Below the pieces are notes generated by a model. It was not told where the DNA came from and searched no databases. It was given only the letters and a program-made list of their open reading frames with translations. From JACVRM01 sp963817375 (lineage in GTDB: Bacteria > Actinomycetota > Thermoleophilia > Gaiellales > Gaiellaceae), in assembly GCA_963817375.1 (NCBI GenBank), contig CAWFOB010000006.1, positions 248,001 to 312,000 of the forward strand: DNA of 64,000 bases, in the 5' to 3' direction. Of the stretch, positions 8,363 to 17,295 are shown piece by piece. The first letter of the stretch is position 1; each line of letters begins with the position of its first letter. Made by a program: the position numbers and the translations under genes.

Positions 8363-9433
8363 ATGCAGCCGGACGGCACACGGCGCGTGGAGCTCCTGCT
8401 GCCCATCCGGACCGTGCTGATCATCGCGGCCGCGGTGGGCATCTTCGCGGCGTTCCGCGCGATCGGCGACACCTTCCTGATCGTGTTCGTCGGCGTCTTC
8501 CTCGCGCTCGTCTTCGAGTACCCGGTGCGCTTCGTCATGGCGAAGACGCATTGGTCGCGCGGGCTCGCCGCGACGATCACCGTGCTCGGCACCGCCGTGG
8601 CCGTGACCGTGTTCTTCCTCCTCTTGCTCGTTCCGCTTGTCGGGGGCGTCCGCGACGTGCTCCACAACCTGCCGCACCACGGTCGAGAAGCTGCGCACCT
8701 CGGACGAGCTGTCGTGGATCGGCGCGGCCGGCGGCGAGAACGTGCAGCAAGGCGCGCAGCAGGTGTCGAGCCACACACCGAACGCGATCTCCGCCGTGCT
8801 CGGCATCGCCGGGGGCTTCTTCGGCGTCTTCCTCGGCCGCCTTCACGATCCTCTTCATCTGCCTGTTCCTGCTCACGGACATCACGAACCTAAAGCGCTC
8901 GCTGGCAAGCGTCCTCATGCCCGGCGAGGACGACCGCTGGCTCGGCGTCTGGGAGCGCGTGACGGAGGCGGTCTCGCGCTGGGCGATCGGCGTGGTCGTG
9001 ATCGCCGCGATCGCCGGGACAACCCAGGGCCTGACGGCCTGGCTGCTCGGCTCGAGCTACGCGCTCGGGCTGGGCGTCATCGCGGGCCTGTTCGACATGA
9101 TCCCGAACATCGGCGCGACAATCGCCGGATTCATCCTCGTCCCGACGATCTGGGCGGAGGAGGGGATCGCGTGCGGCGATCATGATGCTCGTCGTGATCC
9201 TCGTCTACCAGCAGGTGGAGAACAACATCCTCACGCCGAAGATCCAGGGCAAGGCGGTGCGGCTCTCCGGCTTCTTCATCATCGTCGCCGTCACGCTGTT
9301 CGGCGCGCTGCTCGGCGTGCTCGGCGCGCTCACCGCCGTGCCGCTGGCGGCGACCGTCCAGATCTTCGTGCAGGAGCTGACGAAGGCCCGCCGCGAGCGG
9401 GTCGAGGCGGCCCGCGCCGCGCTTACGCCCTGA
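8363..9433 (+). pseudogene. AI-2E/PerM family permease, broken by three +1 frameshifts
   Basis: The AI-2E transporter (PerM, DUF20) family signature is spread over three frames. An N-terminal hydrophobic part runs from ATG 8363 to about 8677; TVEKLRTSDELSW continues in the next frame to about 8835; FTILFICLFLLTD through LGLGVIAGLFDMIPNIGATIAG runs to about 9172; and VYQQVENNILTPKIQGKAV, the family hallmark, ends at 9433. Each break is explained by one extra base (near 8677 in CCGCACC, near 8835 in CTCGGCC, near 9173 in GTGCGGC), and together they restore the original frame. All parts still read as good family sequence. So this is either very recent inactivation or consensus error. If intact, it would be a polytopic efflux-type membrane protein of about 355 residues. 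Confidence 0.8.
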
Positions 9434-10202
9434 CGCCGGCGCGCGTCCGCTGCGCGACTGTGGCGAGCCGCCCCTCGATCGCGCGCAGCTCGGCGCGAAG
9501 CGCGTCGAGCTCGGCCTGCACGGTTCCCTCCTCGCCGGGCTCCGGCTCCTCGGGCTTGTCGAGGTTGAAGAGCGCGGAGAGCGAACCTGCGAGCACGCCG
9601 AGCACCGCGACGCCGGTGAACATGATCGCGATGCCGGCGAAGCGGCCGGTTTCGGTCTTCGGGACGATGTCGCCGTAGCCGACGGTGGTGAGCGTGACGA
9701 TCCCCCACCAGAAGGCGTCGCCGATGGTCGCGAACCCCGGGTTGGTCGCGTGCTCGGCCTCGTACGCGGTCAGCGACGCGAGCACGACCACGCCGGCGGC
9801 GACGGCGGCGAGCTTGCCGAGCCGCTCCACGAGGCGGCGCAGCCCCCTGGTCGCCATCAGCACGCGGACGACGCGGCCGAGCCGCGCGAGGAGCAGGATC
9901 GCCGATGCGCCGCCGAGCCCGGGGATGAGGTAGTACGGGAACGTCAGGAGGACGATGCCGAGGTCGATGCGGCCGTTTCGCCGGCGCAGGTACGCGGGAT
10001 CGATCCGGTGCTGGACGACCAGGTCGACGACGAAGACGATCCACGAGCCGATGCCGACGCCGACCTCGACCCAGTACGCATTGGGCGACGTGACGAAGAG
10101 CGGCACGACGGCCGCAAGCAGGATCGGAAGGTTGAATTGTTTCTGCCAGCGCTCGCGCGCCGCAATCTGGTCAGGGGTCGGCGGGGCCGGGCGGGCGGCC
10201 AT
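9423..10202 (-). CDS. Voltage-gated-type potassium channel
   Basis: 259 residues. Several N-terminal membrane segments precede the pore. An arginine-rich S4-like stretch (LLLARLGRVVRVLMATRGLRRL) is followed by the pore loop WWGIVTLTTVGYGDIVP, with selectivity filter TVGYGD at about residues 172-177, and the inner helix IAIMFTGVAVLGVLAGSL. A charged tail with a short coiled-coil (VQAELDALRAELRAIEGRL) probably drives tetramerisation. Six-segment Kv-like K+ channel of the cytoplasmic membrane. Its 3' end overlaps the convergent broken permease by 11 bp. Confidence 0.9.
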   Translation of the reverse strand: MAARPAPPTPDQIAARERWQKQFNLPILLAAVVPLFVTSPNAYWVEVGVGIGSWIVFVVDLVVQHRIDPAYLRRRNGRIDLGIVLLTFPYYLIPGLGGASAILLLARLGRVVRVLMATRGLRRLVERLGKLAAVAAGVVVLASLTAYEAEHATNPGFATIGDAFWWGIVTLTTVGYGDIVPKTETGRFAGIAIMFTGVAVLGVLAGSLSALFNLDKPEEPEPGEEGTVQAELDALRAELRAIEGRLATVAQRTRAGVRA

Positions 10203-10276
10203 GCCCCGTCGCTTCGACGGACGCCCCTGCCTTCCCTGCCAAAAGGGTTCGCTGCCGCGAACGAGAACGTCGCGCC

Positions 10277-10861
10277 ATGAGATCGATGAACCGCATGTTC
10301 ACGGAGCGGGAGGTGCTCGAGGACGCGGCTGACCACTGGTGGCTGTTCCTGCTGTCGGGCATCGCCTGGCTCGTCTTCGCGCTGCTCGTCTTCCAGTGGG
10401 ACTACACGACGGTGTACGCGGTGTCGTTCCTCTTCGGCGTCGTCGCGATCATGGCGGGGATCAACGAGTTCGCGGCGCTGCCCGTCTCGACGTCCGGCTG
10501 GAGGATCGTCCGCGTGATCCTCGGCGTGCTCTTCATCGCCGCCGGGATCTGGGCCCTCGTGCACCCGCACAACGCGTTCGCCACGCTGGCCGCGCTCGTC
10601 GGCTTCTTCCTGCTGTTCAAGGGCGTCTTCGACCTGACCGTCGCCTTCATGGCGAAGGATCAGTTCGACATCTGGTGGCTCCAGTTGGTGCTCGGGATCA
10701 TCGAGATCGCCCTGGCGTTCTGGGTCGCCGGCTCGTTCGTGGACAGCGTCATCCTGCTCGTCGTCTACGTCGGGGTCGTGGCGCTCTTCCGCGGCTTCAC
10801 GGAGCTGTTCCTCGCGTTCAAGCTGAAGGGGCTGGGGCGGAACCGGCTGGCGCCTGCCTGA
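10277..10861 (+). CDS. HdeD-like (DUF308) integral membrane protein
   Basis: 194 residues with about six short hydrophobic segments in three helical-hairpin repeats (WWLFLLSGIAWLVFALLVF, then IVRVILGVLFIAAGIWALVHP, then WWLQLVLGIIEIALAFW), the typical DUF308/HdeD arrangement. Function in this family outside enterobacterial acid resistance is unknown. It is divergent from the K+ channel (74 bp) and convergent with the cupin gene. Confidence 0.8.
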   Translation: MRSMNRMFTEREVLEDAADHWWLFLLSGIAWLVFALLVFQWDYTTVYAVSFLFGVVAIMAGINEFAALPVSTSGWRIVRVILGVLFIAAGIWALVHPHNAFATLAALVGFFLLFKGVFDLTVAFMAKDQFDIWWLQLVLGIIEIALAFWVAGSFVDSVILLVVYVGVVALFRGFTELFLAFKLKGLGRNRLAPA

Positions 10862-10862
10862 G

Positions 10863-11336
10863 CTACGTCGGCGCGGGCATGTGGATCTCCATCCCGTGCT
10901 TGGCGGCGATCGAGCCGAGGCGCTCGAGGTCCGGCGGCCCATCCATGGGCGGCGGGACCTCGAGGCGCTCGGCGGGCTCGCCGAACTCCCTGAAGAACCG
11001 GTCCATCCCGCCGGGCGAGTAGACGGTCATCAGCTTGACCTGGCCGATCGGCTCGAACGTCTCCTCGACGCCCGCCGGGAAGTAGCAGATCGTCCCGGGG
11101 CCGGCCTCGAACGTCTCGCCTTCCACATGGAAGCGCACGCGCCCCTCGACCACGTGGACGAGCTCGCCGGAGTCGTGCACGTGCGGCGGCGGCCCGGCGC
11201 CATCCGGGATCGTGAACTCCATGACGCTCATGGCGCCGCCGGTCTCGTCGGCGGTGACCTTGATCTCGTAGAGGCCGCCCAACATCCACATGGCTTCGCT
11301 CTCGCCGGGCTGGCGGATCGTGGTCGTCTCGGCCAT
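10863..11336 (-). CDS. Cupin-domain protein
   Basis: 157 residues from ATG 11336, chosen because AAGGAG sits 8 bp upstream; an in-frame start at 11384 would bury that site. Single cupin_2 barrel: motif 1 PPPHVHDSGELVHVVEGRVRFHVEG supplies His, His and Glu metal ligands, and motif 2 is GTICYFPAGVEETFEPIG. The C-terminal helix region (RFFREFGEPAERLEVPPPMDGPPD) resembles quercetinase-like and oxidoreductase-associated cupins. Enzymatic or binding role unknown. Confidence 0.75.
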   Translation of the reverse strand: MAETTTIRQPGESEAMWMLGGLYEIKVTADETGGAMSVMEFTIPDGAGPPPHVHDSGELVHVVEGRVRFHVEGETFEAGPGTICYFPAGVEETFEPIGQVKLMTVYSPGGMDRFFREFGEPAERLEVPPPMDGPPDLERLGSIAAKHGMEIHMPAPT

Positions 11337-11397
11337 CACAAGCTCCTTCGTCTCGTGCCCCCTGACGCCACCACCCTCCCGCACCGCGGATGGCAGG

Positions 11398-12828
11398 TCA
11401 AGCGTCGGCCCCCGCCGGCAGATCGCCGACGGGATGTGGCGCGAACGCGTCCGCGGGCCGTCGCTGCGGGATGGCGAGCCCGACGAGGAACCCGACCCCG
11501 AGGGCAGCCGCGCAGACGAGGAACGCGACCGTGTAGCCGGTGTCGGTCGGGAGGCCCGACTCGACCGTCGAGGCGAGGATCGAGGCCACGACGGCGCCGC
11601 CGAAGGCGCCGCCCACCGTGCGCGTCACGGCGTTCATGCCGGTGGCGATCCCGGTCTCCGCCGGCCCGACGTTCTCGATGATCAGGTTGACCATCGACGC
11701 GAACGCGAGCCCGATGCCGGTGCCGAGCAGCAGGGCGGCGACGTAGATCTCCCAGCGCTCGCTCCGCTCGAGGGCGAGCAGGAGATAGGCGCTGCCGGTC
11801 AGGAGCGCCCCGGCGAGGAGCGGCGGCTTCGACCCGAAGCGCCGCTCCAGCCGCCCGGTTTGCGCGCCGGCGAGGAGCATCGCGATGGTGGTGGGCAGGA
11901 GGAATAGGCCGGCGCCGGTGACCGACGCGCCGAACCCGTAGCCGGCGCTGCGCGGCGTCTCCACGTAGTCCGGCACCAGGATGAACGACGAGTACATGCC
12001 GAAGCCGAGCAGTGCGGCGACCGCGTTCGTCGTCCACACCCCGCGGATGCGCATCATCCGCATGTCCACGAGCGGGCTGTCGCTGCGCGTCTCGTTGCGG
12101 ACCCAGGCGACGAGGAAGACGACGCCGATCGCGAAGACCGCGATCGTTCGGCCGGAGACCCAGTGCCACACTGCCGTCTCGCTGACGGCGAGCAGGACGG
12201 CGCCGAGGCCGACGGACATCAGCAAGGCGCCGGCCCAGTTCAGGCGTCCGGGGACGCGGATCGGCGACTCCGGCACGAAGAAGTAGATGGCAAACGTCGT
12301 GACGACGAGCGGAACGACCGGCAGCCAGAAGAGCCAGTGGTAGTCGAGGTGGTCGACGATCGGCCCCGCGAGGACGACGCCCGCGCCGCCGCCGACGCCC
12401 GCCAGAGCGGCCATGAGGCCGATCGCGCCGGCCACGCGCTCGCGCGGGAACTCGTCGCGGATGATCCCGAACGCGAGCGGGAAGATGCCGCCGGCGGCGC
12501 CCTGCAGGATGCGGCCGACGAGCATGACCGTGAGCGACGTCGCGAGGGCCGAGAGGACGGTCGCGCCGCAGAGAACGACGAGGATGATCACCATCAGCCG
12601 CTCCTTGCCGTACATGTCGCCGAGGCGGCCGATCAGCGGGGTCGCGATCGACGCGCTCAGGAGGTAGGCGGTCAGCACCCAGCTGACCGAGTTCACCGAG
12701 GTGTGCAGCGCGTGCTGGAGGTCCGGCAGCGCCGGCGCGACGAGCGACTGGAGCAGCGCGTACGAGATCGCGGCCCCGGCGAGCAGCGCGAACGTGACGT
12801 TGTAGTTCTGGCGGCCGTGCTCGGTCAT
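11398..12828 (-). CDS. MFS transporter, drug exporter type, controlled by adjacent TetR
   Basis: 476 residues from ATG 12828, which overlaps the tetR stop by 4 bp; the open frame runs further back only inside tetR. About 14 membrane segments; motif A GRLGDMYGKERL near residue 66; GVGGGAGVVLAGP as motif C, giving the DHA2 drug:proton antiporter pattern. Cotranscribed with and presumably repressed by the TetR protein, so it probably exports the compound that TetR senses. Confidence 0.87.
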   Translation of the reverse strand: MTEHGRQNYNVTFALLAGAAISYALLQSLVAPALPDLQHALHTSVNSVSWVLTAYLLSASIATPLIGRLGDMYGKERLMVIILVVLCGATVLSALATSLTVMLVGRILQGAAGGIFPLAFGIIRDEFPRERVAGAIGLMAALAGVGGGAGVVLAGPIVDHLDYHWLFWLPVVPLVVTTFAIYFFVPESPIRVPGRLNWAGALLMSVGLGAVLLAVSETAVWHWVSGRTIAVFAIGVVFLVAWVRNETRSDSPLVDMRMMRIRGVWTTNAVAALLGFGMYSSFILVPDYVETPRSAGYGFGASVTGAGLFLLPTTIAMLLAGAQTGRLERRFGSKPPLLAGALLTGSAYLLLALERSERWEIYVAALLLGTGIGLAFASMVNLIIENVGPAETGIATGMNAVTRTVGGAFGGAVVASILASTVESGLPTDTGYTVAFLVCAAALGVGFLVGLAIPQRRPADAFAPHPVGDLPAGADA

Positions 12829-13370
12829 GCGCGGAGCCCGTCCAGCACGAAGCCGAGATGGCGGCGCCAGCTGTCGGGGGCGAGGTCGATGACCCGGTCG
12901 GTACCCCAGAAGACGAGCGACAGATCCTCGGGCGTGAAGTCGGCGCGCAGCGCGCCGGCCTCCTGGGCGCGGCGGATGAGCTCGGTCGTCATCGGGCGGA
13001 GGCGGGCGCGCATGGACGCGGCCCGCCCGCGGCCTCGCTCCTCGTTCTCGACGACGTCCTTGAATCCGCGGTTGCGGGCCGTCAGCTCGAGCGTCTCGTC
13101 GATGAAGCCGGTGAAGCCGAGCCAGGCGTCGCCTGCCGCGAGCGCGTGCTCGCCGGCGGCGAGGATCTCCTCGAAGGCCTCCTCCAGCACGGCGTCGATG
13201 AGGTCGTCGCGCGTCGGGAAGTGGCGGTAGACGGTGCCGACGCCGACGCCGCTCTCGCGCGCGATCTCGCGCACGGAGACGTCGAGGCCGTCCCGGGCGA
13301 GGAGCGTGCGGGCCGTGGCGACGAGCCGCGCGTGGTTCCGCCGGGCGTCGACGCGTTCGGACAGGGCCAT
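12825..13370 (-). CDS. TetR family transcriptional repressor
   Basis: 181 residues. The N-terminal helix-turn-helix is at about 15-60 (LVATARTLLARDGLDVSVREIARESGVGVGTVYRHFPTRDDLIDAV), the exact TetR signature. The C-terminal ligand domain is divergent, as usual. First gene of a two-gene operon with the MFS exporter. A 24-bp palindrome lies 15 bp upstream of its start and probably mediates autorepression and exporter repression. Confidence 0.9.
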   Translation of the reverse strand: MALSERVDARRNHARLVATARTLLARDGLDVSVREIARESGVGVGTVYRHFPTRDDLIDAVLEEAFEEILAAGEHALAAGDAWLGFTGFIDETLELTARNRGFKDVVENEERGRGRAASMRARLRPMTTELIRRAQEAGALRADFTPEDLSLVFWGTDRVIDLAPDSWRRHLGFVLDGLRA

Positions 13371-13385
13371 CTGCCGACCGTAGCA

Positions 13386-13409
13386 AAAACGGAACGGGTG
13401 ATCCGTTTT
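13386..13409. promoter_or_regulatory. Putative TetR operator palindrome
   Basis: Perfect inverted repeat AAAACGGA (13386-13393) and TCCGTTTT (13402-13409) separated by 8 bp, in the only intergenic gap between tetR (start 13370, minus) and the plus-strand gene at 13443. Size and position suit a TetR dimer site that could control both directions. Confidence 0.6.
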
Positions 13410-13442
13410 CTTGGAGTCGCCCTTTGTGTAGCGTCGGGCGAC

Positions 13443-14039
13443 GTGAGCGCCCCGGCGTGGAGCACGTTCGACGAGGGGTACCTGCGGGCCTACCAGTGGT
13501 CGGGCGCGCTCGCCGGTCGTGCCGCACTACCGCGGGAGGCCTCGCCGGTGCAGCTCGGCCCGGGCGAGGTCGCGCACGCCCGCTTCGCTCCCGTCGGCGT
13601 CTCCGGCTACTTCGGCGAGGACGGGCAGTACCGGCGCTCGTTCCTGCTCGTCGGCGGGCCGGTCGGCCTGGCCGTCACCGGCGCGGCGAGCCTCGCCTAC
13701 AACGCCTCGAAGAAGAAGGAGGCGCAGGCCAAAGCGCGTCCGCGGTGGCACCCGCTTGGCGCCGCGGACGTCGTCGTGACCAGCCAGCGGCTGGTCGTCA
13801 ACGCCGGCGGCAAGGGCGGCTCGTTCTGGTACGCGCAGATGAGCCCGCTCCAGCTCGCGGCCGGCTCGGGCGGGCCTTCGGTGCAGTTCCAGCCCGAGGG
13901 CCAGCCGCTGCTCCGGCTCGAGTCGCCGTGGGTGCCGCTCCTCTATGTCTTCGTGCACCACCTCGTCGACGGCCGGCCGCCGGGCGTGCCGTTGCCGCCG
14001 GGGCTGCTCGAGCGCGCGCGGGCGCAGGGGCGCGCATGA
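13443..14039 (+). CDS. Uncharacterised protein, membrane-segment plus PH-like C-terminal part
   Basis: 198 residues from GTG 13443. A region with one hydrophobic segment (FLLVGGPVGLAVTGAASLAY, about 62-81) is followed by basic residues (NASKKKEAQAKAR) and then a beta-rich part (DVVVTSQRLVVNAGGKGGSFWYAQMSPLQLA) resembling bacterial PH-like domains. No catalytic motif seen. Divergent from tetR across the operator. Its stop overlaps the start of the formylglycine-generating-enzyme gene, so the two are probably cotranscribed. Function unknown. Confidence 0.55.
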   Translation: MSAPAWSTFDEGYLRAYQWSGALAGRAALPREASPVQLGPGEVAHARFAPVGVSGYFGEDGQYRRSFLLVGGPVGLAVTGAASLAYNASKKKEAQAKARPRWHPLGAADVVVTSQRLVVNAGGKGGSFWYAQMSPLQLAAGSGGPSVQFQPEGQPLLRLESPWVPLLYVFVHHLVDGRPPGVPLPPGLLERARAQGRA

Positions 14040-14917
14040 AGGACATGGTCGAGCTGCCCGGCGGGACGTTCCGGATGGGCTCGGAGCACTTCTATCCCGA
14101 GGAGGCGGCCGGTGCGCGAGGTGACGGTCGACGGCTTCTGCGATCGACGGCCACCCGGTGACCGTGGCCGAGTTCCGCCGCTTCGTGAAGGCGACCGGCC
14201 ACGTCACGGCGCCGAGCACGCGCCCGCGGCCGAGGACTACCCGGACGCCGACCCGGACCTGCTCGTCCCGGGCTCGCTCGTCTTCCGGCGACGCGCCGGG
14301 CCGGTGCCGCTCGACGACTACCGCAACTGGTGGGCCTGGGCGCCCGGGCGCCGACTGGCGCCATCCCGAAGGGCCCGGCAGCAACGTCGACGGCCGCGAG
14401 CGCCATCCGGTCACGCACGTCGCCTACGCGGACGCGGTGGCCTACGCCGAGTGGGCCGGCAAGGCGCTGCCGACCGAGGCGGAGTGGGAGTACGCCGCGC
14501 GCGGCGGTCTCGAGGGCGCGACCTTCACCTGGGGCGACGAGTTCGCGCCGAAGGGCCGGATGATGGCCAACACCTGGCAGGGCGAGTTCCCGTGGCAGAA
14601 CCTGCTGCACGACGGCTACGAGCGCACCTCGCCGGTCGAGCACTTACCCGCCGAACGGCTACGGCCTCTACGACATGGCCGGCAACGTCTGGGAGTGGAC
14701 GGCGACGACTTCGTGCAGCCGGCGCGCGAGCGGCCGGCCGTGCTGCGCGCCGCAGCGCACGCGCCGCGCCGACGAGCGGCTTCCCCCGCCGGGTGATCAA
14801 GGGCGGCTCACACCTCTGCGCGCCGAACTACTGCCTGCGCTACCGGCCGGCGGCGCGCCAGGGCGAGACGCTCGACACCTCGACCGGCACATCGGCTTCC
14901 GCTGCGTTACCCGCTAG
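14036..14917 (+). pseudogene. Formylglycine-generating enzyme (SUMF1 family), about nine frameshifts
   Basis: Read across frames, the product is a full-length FGE-sulfatase domain of about 290 residues: ELPGGTFRMGSEHFYPEEA, then VTVAEFRRFVKATGHVT, AEHAPAAEDYPDADPDLLVPGSL, HPVTHVAYADAVAYAEWAGKALPTEAEWEYAARGG, YGLYDMAGNVWEWT, VIKGGSHLCAPNYCLRYRPAARQ and HIGFRCVTR. The two catalytic cysteines (codons 14817 and 14832, C-x4-C) are kept. FGE converts a Cys in sulfatases to formylglycine using copper. Single-base breaks are needed near 14108 (+1), 14143 (+1), 14202 (-1), 14348 (+1), 14641 (+1), 14705 (-1), two +1 between 14715 and 14790, and near 14889 (-1). No sulfatase gene is in the window. Confidence 0.78.
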
Positions 14918-15888
14918 AGCTCGATGCCCGAGACCGGGTGGGGCACGTACGGCTCCTCGAGCCGCGCGATCTCCTCGTCACTCAGCGCAAGCTGCTCCGC
15001 GGCGAGCGCGTCCTCGAGATGCTCGAGCTTCGTCGCGCCGACGATAGGCGCCGTCACAGCCGGCCTGTGCAGGGGCCACGCGAGCGCGACCTGCGCCGGC
15101 GCGACGCCGCGCTCGGCGGCCACCTCGGCGACGCGCTCGATGACCGGCACGTCGAGGTCGGGACGGTAGAGCGAGTCCTGGAACTGGTCGGTGTTCGCGC
15201 GCTGTGTCAGCCGCTCGCCCGACGACGTGCGGCTCCCGGCGAGGAGCCCGCGCGCGAGCGGGCTCCACGGGATGATCCCGACGCCCATGTCGACGCACTG
15301 CGGGATCATCTCCCGCTCCTCCTCGCGGTAGATCAGGTTGTAGTGGTTCTGCATCGAGACGAACGGCGTCGCGGCGACGCGCTGCGCCTTGGCGAACTGC
15401 CACGCCCACATGCTGCTGGCCCCGATGTAGCGCGCCTTGCCGGCGTTCACGACGTCGTGCAGCGCGTCCATCGTCTCCTCGATCGGCGTCTCCGGATCCC
15501 AGCGGTGGATCTGGTAGAGGTCGACGTAGTCGAGCTCGAGCCGCTGGAGTGACGAATCGATCGAGGCGAGGATGTGCTTGCGCGAGAGGCCCGCGCCGTT
15601 CACGCCCGGCATCGTCCGGCCGTGCACCTTGGTGGCGACGACGTACTCCTCGCGCGTGCCGAAGAGCTTCTTGAGCAGCCGGCCCGTGATCTCCTCGCTC
15701 GCGCCGCCGTTGTAGACGTCCGCGGTGTCGAAGAAGACGATGCCGCCCTCCACGGCGCGGCGGACGATCGGCTCGGCAGCCGCCTCGTCGAGCGCCCACC
15801 GGCGGCTCTCGTGCGGCCCGAAGCTCATCATCCCGAGGCACACGCGCGAAACGTGCAGGCCCGTGTGCCCGAGGTTCACGTACTCCAC
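14914..15888 (-). CDS. Aldo/keto reductase
   Basis: 324 residues from GTG 15888, which gives the family-standard start VEYVNLGHTGLHVSRVCLG; an earlier in-frame GTG at 15924 would add 12 residues. NADPH-dependent TIM barrel with catalytic Asp in FFDTADVYNGG, Lys in VVATKVHG and His in YQIHRWDPETPIEE. The NADPH-binding end is VALAWPLHRPAVTAPIVGATKLEHLEDAL. Most like the YajO/AKR11-AKR12 group reducing aldehydes or ketones; substrate unknown. The stop overlaps the convergent FGE gene by 4 bp. Confidence 0.9.
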   Translation of the reverse strand: MEYVNLGHTGLHVSRVCLGMMSFGPHESRRWALDEAAAEPIVRRAVEGGIVFFDTADVYNGGASEEITGRLLKKLFGTREEYVVATKVHGRTMPGVNGAGLSRKHILASIDSSLQRLELDYVDLYQIHRWDPETPIEETMDALHDVVNAGKARYIGASSMWAWQFAKAQRVAATPFVSMQNHYNLIYREEEREMIPQCVDMGVGIIPWSPLARGLLAGSRTSSGERLTQRANTDQFQDSLYRPDLDVPVIERVAEVAAERGVAPAQVALAWPLHRPAVTAPIVGATKLEHLEDALAAEQLALSDEEIARLEEPYVPHPVSGIEL

Positions 15889-15979
15889 GGCGCGAAGGTA
15901 CCGGCAGGAGTCGGGCACGTGCACGGCAACCGGAGCCGTGTGTTCGGTAGCTACGCCGTCTGCGCGTACTCGTTGTGCA

Positions 15980-16588
15980 TCAGGCGGTGGTCTCGGCGGA
16001 CCAGATCAGCAGGTCGAGGATCCGCACCTCGGTGACGGTGTACCCGCGCTTCGCGAGCTCTCTCCGGACGGCACACAGCGCTGCGCGGTTGCGGTCGACG
16101 TCGCGCTTGTAGCCGCGCACGAGCGCGAGCGCGCGTGCTCCGAACGGCGCCTCGGCGCCGGGGTCGTCGTCCTCCAGGTGCCGCTGCACCACGCTGTCGA
16201 GTAGGGGGATCAGCGCCGGGCGCTTGCGGTGCAGCGCCTTCGTCATCTTGGCGAAGCCGACGCCCCGGATCTCCGCGAACGCCTCGAAGAGTCGGCCCAG
16301 CGGGCGCCACGGGACGGTGCCCGCCGCTCCTGCGAGCGAGGCATCGGGCGCGATCGCCCGCAGCGCCCGCTCGATCGCGGGGCGACGCTCGAGGATGGCC
16401 GCGATCTCCGCCGCCGAGATGCGGGCGCCGCCGCGGTTGGCGAGTCTGAGATCGGCCTCGAGGAACGATCCCGGCACCTGAACGGTGTCGGCGGCGTCGT
16501 AGTGCGGGTAGGCCTCGAGGAAGCCGAGGGCAACGCTGAGGGAGTCCTCGATCTCGACGCCGTTCCGAAGGACGACGGGCCGGGTCAC
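15980..16588 (-). CDS. Hypothetical protein, DUF6308-like
   Basis: 202 residues from a GTG start. Soluble, mixed alpha/beta; ALGFLEAYPHYDAADT near the N-terminus, VPWRPLGRLFEAFAEIRGVGFAKMTKALHRKRPALIPLLDSVV in the middle. The middle segment (GVG followed by K and a helix) looks like the helix-hairpin-helix-type fold seen in the actinobacterial DUF6308 family, an assignment made from memory. No known biochemical role. 9 bp from the membrane-protein gene upstream on the same strand. Confidence 0.5.
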   Translation of the reverse strand: MTRPVVLRNGVEIEDSLSVALGFLEAYPHYDAADTVQVPGSFLEADLRLANRGGARISAAEIAAILERRPAIERALRAIAPDASLAGAAGTVPWRPLGRLFEAFAEIRGVGFAKMTKALHRKRPALIPLLDSVVQRHLEDDDPGAEAPFGARALALVRGYKRDVDRNRAALCAVRRELAKRGYTVTEVRILDLLIWSAETTA

Positions 16589-16597
16589 GGCCGGACC

Positions 16598-17146
16598 CTA
16601 TGTGCGGGCGATCGCGTCCCGGTAGCGCTCGGCCTGCGTCGTGTAGAGCTTCACCTCGGGTGGGTCGCCCCACCTGGCCCCGCCCTCCGGGAACGGCACC
16701 ACGATCCGAAGCGCGTCGGCGTCGCCGTCCTCATGCTCGAGGCTCGCGTCCGCGGCCGAGAACGGATACGTCGCGTAGCCGTTCTCGAGGTGGAACTTCG
16801 TCTTGTAGGCCGCAAACCCGCTCTCCGGGACGGGCTCCGCCGGGGTCGTGTAGTCGAGGATCATCAGGATCACGAACTTGTGCTCGCCCTCCGGGCCCCC
16901 GGTGGCCAGGAGGATGCGCCTGTCGGTGAGGAGCGCCCGCACCCGGTAGGTGACCGTCCCGCCGTCGCGGACCGCCCGCCGCCGTGCCCGGTGGAAGACC
17001 TTCAAGCCCTCTTCCTCGAGGAGGGTGTGCTCGCCCTCCTCGAGCGGAAGGCGCTCGACGAAGGCGCCCTTCTGCTTCGAGCGGACGTAGAGCACGCCGC
17101 CGACGGCGAAGACGACCACGATCCCTGCGAAGAGCCAGCCCGGCAT
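16598..17146 (-). CDS. Membrane-anchored hypothetical protein
   Basis: 182 residues: a single N-terminal hydrophobic anchor (WLFAGIVVVFAVGGVLYV) followed by a cytoplasm- or surface-facing beta-rich domain (YRVRALLTDRRILLATGG, KFVILMILDYTTPA, LRIVVPFPEGG). The repeated short strands with LLTDRRILLAT recall bacterial PH domains, as in the 13443 gene. Function not recognised. Probably cotranscribed with the DUF6308-like gene 9 bp downstream. Confidence 0.55.
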   Translation of the reverse strand: MPGWLFAGIVVVFAVGGVLYVRSKQKGAFVERLPLEEGEHTLLEEEGLKVFHRARRRAVRDGGTVTYRVRALLTDRRILLATGGPEGEHKFVILMILDYTTPAEPVPESGFAAYKTKFHLENGYATYPFSAADASLEHEDGDADALRIVVPFPEGGARWGDPPEVKLYTTQAERYRDAIART

Positions 17147-17295
17147 CGGCGGTTCGGCATGTTACGGCGTTCGCGCCGTTCATCGACGCAGGCGGCTACG
17201 TCTGCGTCTTCAGCGCCGATATTGGCCAGCAGAACGGGCTGACGAGTCGCTCGACTCCTGCGGCCGATCATCGCGCCTTGCGGTTGGTGCCAAGT

